64,000 nt of DNA from Holotrichia oblita (lineage: Eukaryota > Arthropoda > Insecta > Coleoptera > Scarabaeidae). Below are positions 49,145-61,700 of this stretch, piece by piece. The stretch spans positions 82,389,289 to 82,453,288 of the forward strand of contig CM043020.1 in NCBI GenBank assembly GCA_023690525.1, given 5' to 3'. The notes beneath the pieces are model-generated. The model was not told the origin of the DNA, ran no database searches, and saw nothing but the letters and a program-made list of their open reading frames with translations. The first letter of the stretch is position 1. Each line of letters begins with the position of its first letter. The position numbers and the translations under genes are program-made.

Positions 49145-51868
49145 AGTTGCTGTATAAAGGTTACTTTTATAGTAGTTATTGCTATGTGGAGCAAACACTT
49201 TAAGTACATCATTTTAAATTTGCCGCTCTGTGATGCTACTGCCACCTGTATTATGTCTACCGTGATTTTTCTTGGAATATAATTTACCGTTAAGTTGCCG
49301 GTCCGGATGTAGTATGTGATAATTAATTTCTGTTTCCATTGTAAGCTGAAACACCACTGATTCATTCCCCGCACTAAAAAAACTAACTATACTTTCCAAG
49401 TATAAGTAACCTGATAGTTTCTTGTAATTATGTATCATTAAAATTATTCAATTACTGTTTTTATTAGCTTCTGTACACACAAAGAGATTATTTTGAAATA
49501 TTTTCCATAATATTATGCATTATTCAACGATTTCGGTAATAGTTTATGTGTTACACTCACGTATTCTGTATTAATATTTGTCTTTGTCGAAGTGACTAGG
49601 GGATAGTTTTTCACTGTTCGCTTAAATTTACTGAAATCGGATTAGATCAATGCAATTCCTCCTTTCTCCAAATGTGTTTGTTTACTTCTATTTTTCCATC
49701 GAGGATCTCCGCTCAAGATTATACTACTCCCTGCCTAACTCCAACGTCAAGGGGATGAGCTACAGATTTACCGTCTCGTTTACCGTCAGTGTGGAGTAGG
49801 GCATCAGAAGCAAATTCCTCACGTCTATTTGTCAACTTTCACCTTGAATGAAGCGCGCTCCTCACTTTCGAAACATCACCACCGACTTGATGACGATCAT
49901 CATCATCATTTTCCTTTTCAGCTTCATTTATTTCTATTTCGCTTTTACTCTCCCTTTTTGAACTCACCCCCATAAAGGGACATGCGTGTGTGTACACGTA
50001 CAACACACGATATACGCAATTCCTGTTTATTTCGTTTCCTCTCGACTTCGCGCTGTTCCGGAGCTTGTCACTCAGGATTTTTACAAGTCATGTACTTTTA
50101 TAATCCCCTATAAACATATCAGTTTCGTTTTACATATAAAAGGTTGCCGGATTGTCTCCGGATGGCGGATGTTTAGAGCTCGACGGCCGATACGTAGGGA
50201 TATAGGAGAGGAACGCTACGGAGGGAACGTATCATACAAAAGAAACAGAGGCCGGTCTATAAAATTCTTCCTTCCGAACCATGTTTTATTGTCTTACGTC
50301 GTGAATATCGATGATCTCTTCAACGTTCCCCCAATGCAGATTCAATAAGTAAATTGTAATGAATATGATTAGGTATACTTTTGTGCTAGGGAGTAGAATA
50401 TTGTTGTAGACTAAGGGATTACGTTGTGCTTAGTTAAAACGTCCTCTCAAATCTGCCTATTCATTTATATACATTTTCGGCGAAATAATGAAGGAAATGA
50501 TGCAAATAATGTTACTATGAGCAATAGAAGGATGTTGATTCCTGTGCTATACAACTTGTTACTGCTTGTAAAACAGGTATACATATATGAGCGTAATGGT
50601 ATACTTTGCTGTCTTCTAGACAAATTGTCTATTGCATTTACTGATAAACATGCCAAACTAGGAGACTCAACAATAACTTTTTTGACGATTGATCTAAAAC
50701 ACAGATTAACAGGAGTTTTCGTTTCATTCGCTCGCCTGAAGAGAGTAAGTTTCTCAGCTAGTTCTTCTGTAGATTTAATAGGATTTCTTTTGTGAAATTA
50801 ATTTTGACGAATCTGTAAAAGTAAGCCATGTTTTGTACATGTTACCAGAAATTGATCTGCTGTCCGATTAATATGCTTACGTTTTTTCTCCATTCTATTA
50901 CGTCTCGATTTTAATATGCAATGTCTCGCAGATCTTGATGTGAACTTCCATTTATAAATACTATTAATGGAGAGACATCATATGCTTTGTTAACTATTTA
51001 TTATCGTGCAAAATCCCGCTTTAATATTTATACGCGTAAAAGATTGTTGCAAAATCTGAATACTGTTTTATATAACTACATTTGACTGTTATAATTGACA
51101 CTTGTACTTTAAAATAGGAATATATTGCCTTTGAACTTTAACGAAATGTTAGCAGGTGTAGATTGTTAGTGGTTTCTACATAATACAATGTTCACTAGAT
51201 ACGAAAGAATGATTTCTGGATTACGATAATCAGAGATAATAAAAAAGAATTTGCACTTTGATAAAATTCATAGGTGTCAACTTTGTCTAAGTAGGCGTTC
51301 ATTGCTGCAGCCTCTATTAACAATTTCCAACCTGTTGCTCTCAACAATGCGTAGTATGTATATGTATATATAACCTATAATAAGATACACGATCTTCATT
51401 TCTAATACTTGCTATACACAATAACAACTAAAGGTCAGTTAGAAGAATTCTGAAAAGCAATAATATGTTACCGTACTAAGGTTTGCTTGCTTCATGATCT
51501 ATCAGAAAATTATGCCGATAAACGTATGCAGGTCCATCAAGACGTAATGACTTGCATTGATATACAATCTAACTTTATGAGCGTATACCATTCTTCGATA
51601 GGGTTATGTTTATCTTTAATAGTTTCAGATATAACTGCAGGTATTAGTTCAAACATAATATGCAATATCTACTACAATTAAATGTATGGACAGACATAAT
51701 TGAGTATATTTGTACCATTACGAAATATACCAACCAACCAACACTTACAGTATGAAGTATAGTAAAGACTTTAAAATTATTCAGAAATTAAAAGAATCCA
51801 CCTACATTTTGGCAAGATTTCGGAACCAAGTAAACAGTTAGAAGTATCTATAATATATTTTAATAAGG
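49145..51868. other. Non-coding stretch with a CpG-rich island near 49690-50300
   Basis: About 49690-50300 is GC-richer and includes an ATC simple repeat near 49890-49912. A 120-codon frame at 49986-50348 and a 123-codon frame at 50424-50795 have no recognisable content and are not called. The rest is AT-rich. Confidence 0.35.
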
Positions 51869-52692
51869 AGTTAACGTAAATGTACCAAATTCAGACATTG
51901 TACATAAATCCAACACATTTGCGTTTATTTTCTTAAATTAAGAAATATATTAATAGTAAACACTTAGTCTGACATCTAGACGTATTCCTAGATATTTAGT
52001 CTTAACAATAATTACAGTTCACGATTTTATCGGTAGTACTTTTCATATAACTAACCTAGGAAATGTTAGTGACGCCCATGTTGAGTGAGTTATCACAACG
52101 GACGAATTTTCTTGTAAGGTAAGTGCTTTACAATCTGCATTAAAACTTTTATAAACTCGTTATTTATTACAGCTTTATCATGAGTAATGCATATATTGAA
52201 TTAGTAGAAGTTACGCTTAATTAAAAAAACATTTTTTTTCGATCAAACTCATCATTTTATAATTATTTTGATACTGTCGAATTTATGTACAACTAAGTTA
52301 ACGCTTGCCGTATGTCAGACATGTTGTGTCGAAATTATGGACAGGTACTTCAAGAATCAATTATGATCTTTCTTTGTCAAGGTCATTAAAACTATATAAT
52401 CTATCGTCTTTTAGTGTTTAGAGACGATGTAACCTTCCTAACATAAATCCGACATGGGTGTCGGATTTACGTACCAAAGGTGTCTGAAATAGGTGCCTAT
52501 AACGCAGTTCATATAATGCATATAATGCAGTTCTTATGAGAAAAATAGACACTAAAAGAACTACTATTGTTGAACATCTTAGCTAAAGGCAACTTTGTAT
52601 TTTACGTATAAAAAGCAAAAATAGTTTTTTTTTTCGAACATTTAAATTCTTGCTTTCTCACAATGTAACTAGTAATTTTAATTTTAGTAATT

Positions 52693-55209
52693 ATGTCGTC
52701 AACCAAAAACAAATACTACAAGTATACCCAAGAAAATTTAAATAATGCATTGGATGCAATAAAAAGTGGCTTGCCATGTGCCAGCGCTGCAAAAAAATAT
52801 AATGTTCCCAGAACAACTTTAATTGGGAAAATAAAAGGAATTTACCCTGAAAATTGTCGTAGTGGTGTATCGACAATTTTAAACCCCGAAGAAGAAGAAC
52901 TCCTTGAGAAGTGGATCATTAATATGGGAAAACTAGGGTTTCCGGTTACAAAGTCGCAATTAACAGATAGTGTTGCACTTTTGGTAAAAAATTTAAAACG
53001 GCCGAATAATTTTGCTGACGGACGTCCTGGACGACATTGGTTTGAAGGGTTTCTTCGCCGGCACCCACAAATTACAGAACGTGTCACTCAAAATTTATCA
53101 ACATCTCGAGGAGCTGTTACGAAACCTAAAATAGAAAAGTGGTTTGAAGAAATTGATGATTTTTTTAAGTCCTCGAAAATTAACATTGTCGATCCCAGGC
53201 GAATATTTAATACTGATGAGTCTGCCTTGTTTTTATCCCCTAAGGGAAATAAAGTATTGGTGAAGAAAGGAAGTAAAACGGTATATGATCGTTCTGGAGA
53301 TGACAAGGAGTGTTTAACGGTACTAATTACTGGTAAGTAACTGAACCAATCATAAAAATGATTTTTTAACAATATTACTTTCAGCAAATGCTGCTGGTCA
53401 GTTACCGCCTCCGATGATCATGTATCCATATCAACGGATTCCCAAACATATCATATTACAAGTACCTTCCCTATGGGGGTAGGAAAATCCGAAAGCGGGT
53501 GGATGACGTCCGAATCCTTTTATGAGTATATCTGTAATCTGTTTTATCCCTGGCTAGTGGCGCAACAAATCGAATTCCCTGTAATATTGTATCTTGATGG
53601 GCATAAATCGCATGTCACGTTGCCACTGACTGAGTTTTGTAGAGAACAAAATTTAATAATTATTAGCTTGCCTCCAAATTCAACCCATATTATGCAACCC
53701 TTAGATGTTGGTTTTTTCAAGTCTTTGAAGCAAAACTGGAAAACTGCAGTAAAACAGTTTAAAACTGACAATAACAAGTTCTTAAATAGAGAAAATTTTG
53801 CTCCAGTTTTGAAAACCACTTTGGATGCAATAACAGATTTGGAAAGTATATTTAAAAATTCCTTTAGAGTTTGTGGGTTGCTGCCATTTAACTGTTCTAA
53901 TGTAGATTACGGCAAATTACTTCCTTCTTCAGAACTTATGGATTCCACGGAAAATAAATTAACAGAAAATGCGGATATTGTCAACCATTTAAAATTTTTT
54001 GAAAAATTTATTGATCCAACAGTTCTTGGAGAATTTTTATGATTTACGGGGAGGTGCCTGGACCGGCAATGAAGAAAACAGAAACCTTTATTACACTTGG
54101 TTAAAAATATTTAAGGGTTCTGGGTCACATTTTGAAACAGGTGTAGAAAAGCCATCTTCACTTGTCATTGAATTTGAAGATGGTTTCGTGTTGGAAACTG
54201 GATGGGAGAATTTTTTAGTAAGTGGCAGTGAAATTGCAGCAGAAGATGAAAGATCACCATTAAATGATATTACAGCTAAAAACAACAACGATTATTCAAG
54301 GCATGAAAACCATATGCTAGAAAAAGAAAATGATCAAACAAATATAGATGAAGGAACACCGTTAAAACATATTACAGTTGAAGAAAACAAGAGCTATTTA
54401 GGCCAGGAAAAATATATGCCGGAAATGGATAAGGATCAAATACATATAGAAAATCACGTAACACCAGAAAAACCTTTGGAACAGCTAAGTACAGTAACGG
54501 AAGACTCTAATATACTGTTACATCATATAACACCGAGAAAAAGAATACCAAAGACTCAGATAAAATATGTTCGCAACAAAATATTGAAAACCGAATTAGT
54601 ACTGTTTTACCAGGAGTTATTGTTCCATCGCCATTTAAAAACTCCATGTTCTGGCCAAATCCGTCGACATCCAAGAAAATTAAGAGGAAAATGAACGTAA
54701 AAGTCCCTTCTGTCGGCACCTCCGATGCATGGAGAGAATATCATTTAAAGAAAGAAGAAGCCAAGGCAAAAGCAGAGACTGCGAAGAATGAAAATAAACG
54801 GAAACGGGAAGAGACTAAAAAAATAAAAGAATGTAAGCGAATTGAAGCTCAATCAAAAAAGAAAAAACCAGAAAAATCTAATACAAAAGAGCAAGAAGAA
54901 AAAAGTGATATAGAGGATGAAATTTGCCTTCCAGAATTGACAAGAGCAACATTAAGTATCAGCGATTTAGCAATAAACAATTATATCATTGTTGAGTATT
55001 TGAACGAAAATTATCCTGGAATAATTAAAGACATAAAAACAGATGAAGTTTTGGTTAGCACAATGGAAAAAAGCGGATTAAACAGATGGAAATGGCCATC
55101 TGTGAAAGATGAAATTTGGTATGAACTTCATGAAGTCATTCAAAAAATAGAACCTCCTTTAGAAATAAATAAAAGGGGCTTCTTTGAGGTACAAGAGTTA
55201 CTTAAGTAA
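52693..55209 (+). pseudogene. pogo/Tigger-type transposase with one intron and three single-base frame breaks
   Basis: The ATG at 52693 opens a 215-codon frame. It holds a pipsqueak/CENP-B type helix-turn-helix (about residues 8-45, SAAKKYNVPRTTLIGKIKG), then a CENP-B-type DNA-binding domain (about 65-130, GRPGRHWFEGFLRRHPQI), then FNTDESALF (first catalytic Asp). A 52-bp GT-AG intron at 53333-53384 follows. Splicing joins VLIT to ANAAGQLPPPMIMYPYQRIP, as the family requires. Next come YLDGHKSHV (second Asp) and STHIMQPLDVGFF (third Asp, 35 residues later). Breaks are one base missing in the G-run at about 53475, one extra T at about 54037, and one base missing near 54532. The C-terminal part has three degenerate repeats built on a PLxxIT motif, a WPNPSTSKKIKRK segment, a lysine/glutamate coiled coil, and a terminal domain near YPGIIKDI...RWKWPSVKDEIWYELHEV that looks Tudor/SH3-like. 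The stop is at 55207-55209. Homopolymer indels could be decay or assembly error. Confidence 0.9.
53333..53384 (+). other. 52-bp spliceosomal intron inside the transposase
   Basis: It starts GTAAGTAAC and ends ATTACTTTCAG, an excellent donor and a pyrimidine-rich acceptor. Removing it joins ACT|G to CA and restores the conserved (T)xNAAGxLPPP motif. Retaining it introduces an in-frame TAA seven bases after the donor. 52 bp is near the lower limit for insect introns. Confidence 0.8.
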
Positions 55210-55569
55210 ATTTCTAAACAATTTAATTTTTCTAATAATGTAAATAACTGTTAGTGTCGAAAATATGTACTTGTTACTGTCGAAATTAAAGACTACTGTC
55301 GAAATTACGTTCTATGGTGTGTCGGATTTAGGCGTATTTTCTAGTTTTGCATGTCTGATTTAAATGCAACTATTAACTAATTTCATTTTAATTTTATTTT
55401 TAGCTCTGTTTGATTAACTTTAGTTCTTTTGTTTAATAAATGCGTATAAAATATCTAAATACATAATAAAAATTTAATTTTGCAAATTGTGTAAATCTTG
55501 TTTAAAAAATCCATATATGGTACTTGGTAATTACCTAAAACTGTCTGAATTTGGTACATTTACGTTATA

Positions 55570-58215
55570 GAGGAAATACTAAATAATATCTGAGGTGCTT
55601 TTGCTAAGAATCCCTCTTTCTTTCAAATATAAAGCAAAACATACGTGGCTGACAACGACGAAAGCTGTTGGACAATTAACATTATTACCGCAATTGCTCC
55701 TATGGAAATGGAACTTGCTGTCATACAATATGCAATATACACATGTGGACATAATGTTGTAGAATCTTTTCGTCCGCAAAAATGTTATACTTAATTTCTA
55801 CTTATACTAAAATTAATTACATTGTTTGCTGAGCCAGACAACGAGCAAGTATTAAGAGACTACGTCTGGTTCAACAAGATCGAGTTACCGCACAAATTGG
55901 TAGACAAGCACACGCTGAATAGCTTCCTTATGTCCGCAGATTATACTTCGCTAGATTCTGCGACCATTTAAAAAGTGTTGTATATTCTACCTCTAGAATA
56001 TCCTGAAAAGAATCTTATTATGTGCCATTATGTTGATCTCTTCCAAATTTATAGAGAAGCTTGGACACCCACCAAATTACACACTGAAAAACACTTACTT
56101 AAATAGTGTTTTTCACTTAAATTATTCAATATTTCCAAAACAGTTTAGTTTAGTCTTGGTATGGAATAATAATAAAAAAATAGAGGGGCTGAATGTTTAG
56201 AATCAGCTATAAGAAGAAGGTGTTTCATTCAAAAAAAATGACAGTTTCATAGCTTATTACGTCATGCTCATATTGAGAGCTGAACAGTTTTAGTCGTGTG
56301 GATTATCGAAAACCAGAATTACCTTTCATTCTCTTGCAATTAACCTGTTCCGGAACATATGCCCTTTCTTGTATAACTAATTCTATTACTGTCTTGTTAT
56401 TGTCATCCACATTCTTTATTAAGACGCAAATTTCATTAAATCACAAAGATTACAAATTAAACTTAGTCAATAGGAATTTAAATTAGTATTACCTCATAAA
56501 ATAAAATTTTTAATTACATGTTCATCAAATACACACTTGATAAAATTGTTATATGTGTTAAAATATAATCTACATAAATGTTCAAAATCAACAAAATTAT
56601 GAAAAATAATTAACAAAATAAGCTGTGCGGAAAATAATATCTAAAGTCAATTCCTACAATCTATGATTTGTGTAGGTGTTTCTTATAACAACTGCGAAAA
56701 TGAAGTAAAATTAAAAGATATCATTCGTCCTAAATGCTGATTCTACTACAGTAGATTTGAAACCAAGAATGTATGATATCAACGTTTTAAAACGTTACAT
56801 TAGGAGATCGTGATCTTTCCAACCTCAAGATTTTTCAACTTCTCACTACTTAATTCGCTCATATCATCCACTTACAAGACACTAAAGCGAGTAACGTTAA
56901 AATCATTTCCGCTTCCCTACTGCAACTACCTATCCTCGTTCAAGTTAACCTCAGTTCATTTTATCCGTCTTTCTCCCAAACTTACAACCCGTGTAATGCT
57001 TCGGTGTATATAATTGCCAGAAAACGGTGCTGTGGATAACGTGTTAACGGGTCTCCATGAAGATGGAACGTAGGAATAAGCATTATATCAACAACTACTG
57101 TAGCTTTAAATGTCGTCGGCGCGTGTAAAACACTAACAGCATTTATTCTTACCCACACGTAAACGTATACACTTAAATCCACGTATAGAGCGTAACTCCG
57201 GAAATCCCTCTCTTAAAATTTTATAGCGGGCGTTACTCAAAATTTACACGATGAAACTTTTTCGCCGCGTTAAAACCCGGCTCGCGACTGTTCAGGTTAG
57301 GTTACGCGACCCATGTAAGTGCCATAAATATCGCAGACTTATCTCAATTTACGCTCATAATCAGCTTAAGAAAAGTGGCCGCTTTAAAATGTACTCGCCG
57401 GATTAAGACGGTACGTTTTTATCATGTATAAAAGGGATAACAACTGTTCGCCGGGGCATGTATATATCTTGTTTAACTAACCGTTCAAAGTTAACAGCTT
57501 ATTTAACAGGGGATCGCCACAGATTTCCGCCTCCTTGCTTTCGCTCTGTCTCGGAAAGGTAACGCGAATATTGATGACGATAAACTAGCTTTCGAATCTT
57601 CTTCTTTTATGGTCTAACTTTTGCAGAAATGGGGGATGATGCAGTTTTAACGGTAAGAGTTTGCTAAAATGGTGATTTTCTTTGCACTGCATTATGCCTA
57701 TATAGAGATTGTACAAATTATAACACATACCTTCCGCATCAGCATATCTGCAATGAATAATCCATTCTTTTAGTAGGTTTTCAATAATATTGTAACCGTA
57801 ACAACTTTGAAAATGCCAGGTCTTAAAGATTATTTAAACTAAGAGTACCAAAAAACTCTTTGAACGGATCTCGAGATTTTGACATCCATTAACAAAATAG
57901 CAATACGGTATCATTACTTTCTAATTTATTCAATTTTTGTACCTTTGTTGTGATATCTAGATATTATTATAACAGGTACCATCAAATTTATGAGTATTGG
58001 GAATTTACCGAAATTTACTAGAAACAGACATGAAAAAAACAACACGAGCGGATATATGCCGTCTATGTTCCCAGGCCTTTCTCAATAGTAATAAAAATGT
58101 CCAGTTCAATCCACTGACAAGACAATATTGTGTATAAAATTGTATGTGACTACAAAACTATTTTTGTAGATTGAATCATCAAATCTTTTCTTTTTTTATT
58201 TATTTATAAGAAAAT
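55570..58215. other. Mostly AT-rich stretch with no confirmed gene
   Basis: A 47-codon open frame at 55828-55971 (AEPDNEQVLRDYVWFNKIEL...) has coding-like composition but no good splice sites and no recognised match. A CpG-richer island lies at about 57180-57560. Nothing else is recognisable. Confidence 0.35.
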
Positions 58216-58216
58216 A

Positions 58217-58725
58217 TACAGTATGTTCTATATAAAAAAAAAACAAGTTGTGCTTATGTCGGACAAGCGAAACAAGAAATCAAAATAAAATGTATGCCAT
58301 AGGATGTAACTCAATAAAGTGCCTAAGAATGTCGAAATCGTTTTTCGATAGTACCTAAGCAAAGCAAGTTATAGGGCTGGACTAGTTTTGCCAGAAAACT
58401 ATAAACACCCTGTAGTTTATGAAAAAGAGCTCTGGAACTGTACCTCAGTATTTTCTATCTCTCACAAGTTAACTAAAACTTCTGAAAGCGTACAAAAATG
58501 GGTGACCCTGTAAATATGACAAATTTCCTTCTTGTCGTTCAAAAATTAAGGCATGGAATGGGGTAAAGTCAGGGACGTTCGAGACGCACTGTATACTAAT
58601 AACAATATTTTTTATATATATTTGTTAAACAAAATTATTTACACAATATCGATTGTTGGTTGATCTCTTAACGCCGCTAGTTTCCGAGTAAACATGTGGT
58701 AAAGTAAATGCGAGACACCCTGTAT
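58217..58725 (-). mobile_element. Nonautonomous repeat with repeated ACAGGGT motifs
   Basis: Read on the minus strand it starts TATACAGGGTGTCTCGCATTT (from 58723). It ends near 58217 in ACTGTATA, a degenerate inverted copy of its start. A partial direct copy of the start (GTATACAGTGCGTCTCGAAC) lies at about 58578-58603. Two more motifs, ACAGGGTCACCC and ACAGGGTGTTTA, fall near 58510 and 58410. No coding is present. It looks like a composite or internally duplicated MITE, and the exact limits are uncertain. Confidence 0.45.
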
Positions 58726-58727
58726 AA

Positions 58728-61700
58728 CATTACTTGAATAATACTTAGCGTGGAGATAACAGAAACTAGCTTGTATTCATCGCAAAATTTAGGCAACTAC
58801 TTTCGCCGTAAGAAATGTGGAACAAAACATCTGTACTAGTATGGATCTGATCTTATTATTTTGAACATGTTCACAAAATACCGAAGAATTGCTTTGACCT
58901 ATTTTTTCAACTGTTTGAAAAACTGTCCAGCTATCTCTTCCAATAGCACAATAATTGAGAAAAATTTGATGGTAAATTCGACGAACGATAAAATAAAAAA
59001 GAAAAGTCACTTGACTTCCACTTTTCTGAGATTATTTGGGTATAGCTGCATGAATAAATATATTTATAAATAACTCATGAGGCAAGCTTTTCCTTTGACG
59101 ATATTTCAGTATACATATTCTTATTCACATTGAAATATTTACAAATTATCTAAGGTGATATTTAAGTAGTTTGTGGTAGGTAGTAATATGATTTTATATT
59201 ATAACAGTAAAAGAGAAAGCTTCGGAAATATCCCTTACTTGACAACTACATTAACATAATCACATCTCTATGTTATAAGAAAGTTGAGCCCCCTCACTTG
59301 GCGGCAGTGCACCGTTGAACTGGAACATAGTAGAATTATCCGCCCACAGAATACGGGTATCTTCGTAAACTGTATTTGACCAGTTTGGGAACCCCAAGGT
59401 TAACAATTTGGTTATTACCTTATTGAATGGACGCATATTAGTATGCATGTACAGAATCTGCCAATTCAAACAACCCTCCGTGCTTCGAGATCCGCAAATC
59501 TAACTGCACAATTTAATTACGTCTCGAACAAACTTAGCTGACCAGTAGGTATTATCGTTGGAGTATGGAGAAGGAGGTAGCGGGAAACTATTCGCAAATT
59601 CGGCGTCTTCGAGCCCTTCGCCGCTCGCACGAGAAACTTCTCGCCAAGTTCTCGGCTCGGAGACGGGACCCGAGAAGAAGGAAGAGAAACTGAGGAAGTG
59701 GCTGCCGCTGATGCGGCTATATAGTACTAAATGCCCGTTCCACGGTGCTGTAGTTCGTTCACCCGTTTGCTCCTTTGACCAAAAGTACCTCTTGCAATTA
59801 ATTATATTGATCACGTATAAGCGTTACTAGTTCGCTTTGATATCGTTTTAATTAATCTCACCGAGTCATTAATCTAATCAAGCGGTTGCCACGGCTATAC
59901 GGCACTTGGTACACAGGCGATATGGTAAATTGAGATATTCATGATTCGTGTTACGTATAAATTATATAACTACGAATCTGGTGACACTTTCTTTATTCCA
60001 AAACTAAGGATGAGATTAAAGTTTATCTGAAAGATTGTCGATTAGTATTATAGAGTTAATATAATAAACAAGAATCTTGTTCATGACAGCTATGACAGCT
60101 AACGTATCATGGTGCAGATTAACTTCACAACTCATAATGTTGAGAGTAGAGTGAGCACTGAGACAACAATACAACAATATCTCTTTGATAAACGTAAGGC
60201 TTCTAGCTCCGACAGACTCTGTATTTCACTTTACATTAATAAAAAATTATTACTAGTAACCTGCAAAGCATTTGGACAGTCAACTGATGTATTTATGTAC
60301 ATCGGATGTAGGCATAGTTGACCCTATAGAAACCAGGACAATTAATATTATATAATTTGATGTAGTAAATGACTGTCTATATGAAGCAATTATTCATATC
60401 TAAACATAAAGAAGTATATATGTAAATAATTGCAATATAGACAAAATTCAAAGTTTTCTCAAACATTTTAAAATATCGAGTTAAATAGACCTAGAGTGTA
60501 ATTCAGTAACTTTTTAAATTCTGATGACAAATCATGTAATGAAACGATACATTTGTTGCCGTAGGAAATAATTACATTATTATTATAGTACCTAGTTAAT
60601 ATTAAACAATTTGTAAACTATAACATATTTCCCTACATTATGTTGCAATCTACACAAACGCAAAAAATCACCATAATCGAATACCAGTGTAACCAGAATG
60701 TCTAGGATATCGAGGACACTAATAAAACGCTCGGCATAGTTGATCGCTAACGCCCGGAGCTAAACTTATAAGATGCTGAGTTCGGCACGGTTTCCAACAA
60801 CTACACACGAACTATGAAACACAACAGTGAAATGCCTTCGTCTTGCAAGTCCTGCCTAGCCTGGCAGCTTTGGAAGTTTATGTGGTTGACCCTCTAACTT
60901 CGGGTTCCATCAAGATACATGCAAAACTCCTTTTCATGGCATGCCATCGGAACATGTTTCCTTCGTAGTGTTACGATCCTGTAATCTTTAATCTGATTTT
61001 TTCCTGCTGTATCAACGGAAAACCGTTGTCTTTCTACGATATTTATATGTAACTTTCGATTGTTTTACGTAGCGTATGTTTTCATATTCTTAGTTGTTGT
61101 TAAAAGCATAAGAAACTATTTTTATTACTCTTTAGGGGTACTAAGCGACACATTCTCTGTTTACTCGTTAGATTGGCACGAATTTCCGATAATAGGAGAT
61201 AATATTGTAGTAAACCACGAAATACATTTAGAATCCCGTATTGTACGGTTTGCAGTAGAGGCTTAAAGTTATATTTAACTCCTGTAAAGTGAACTGCTGT
61301 GAAGGTCCCTAATACTTATTAACAGGTATTGACAGCGCTGTAATTGTATGACATTATGTTTGTTTAACTAAGACAGTTCTTAATGTTTACGACCTATTTA
61401 ACCTATTACACGCATGTCACACAAGTCTAATTAGTACATTAAGTTTTTTTCAGAAACTCCACCGCATTTCTAGCGTGGGTTCGATTTACAATAATATTTA
61501 AGCTAACGTTTTTATCAAAGGCTTGCTTCTGACGCACTTTATTCAAGTACTAAACTAACTATAACAATTATAACAGAAAAATATCTTCTTTTTATTCATT
61601 CCTGTGTTATGTATGTATATTACAGAGAAAAAAGGAAATTCTTAATTTGAGTTAATAACTATAATTTATTAACTGCAACACCTAGTTTGTTTGTATACTA

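Larger units (their letters stand above)
51874..55565 (+). mobile_element. Near-complete pogo/Tigger-type DNA transposon (3.7 kb)
   Basis: Perfect 24-bp TIRs lie at 51874-51897 (ACGTAAATGTACCAAATTCA...) and, inverted, at 55542-55565. Both ends are flanked by TA (51872-51873 and 55566-55567). Between them lies one transposase gene on the + strand with a pogo/Tigger/Jerky-type DDE domain. Copies of a 16-bp motif close to TGTCGAATTTATGTAC cluster in both subterminal regions. This is the most complete mobile element in the window. Only single-base shifts in the transposase separate it from an apparently complete copy. Confidence 0.93.

Noticed and set aside
50424..50795. 123-codon plus-strand open frame
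   Set aside because: No recognisable protein content, AT-rich composition like the flanks, and no supporting splice or promoter context.
59500..59830. Overlapping open frames on both strands
   Set aside because: Several registers are open at once because of GC-rich composition. Neither translation looks like a protein.
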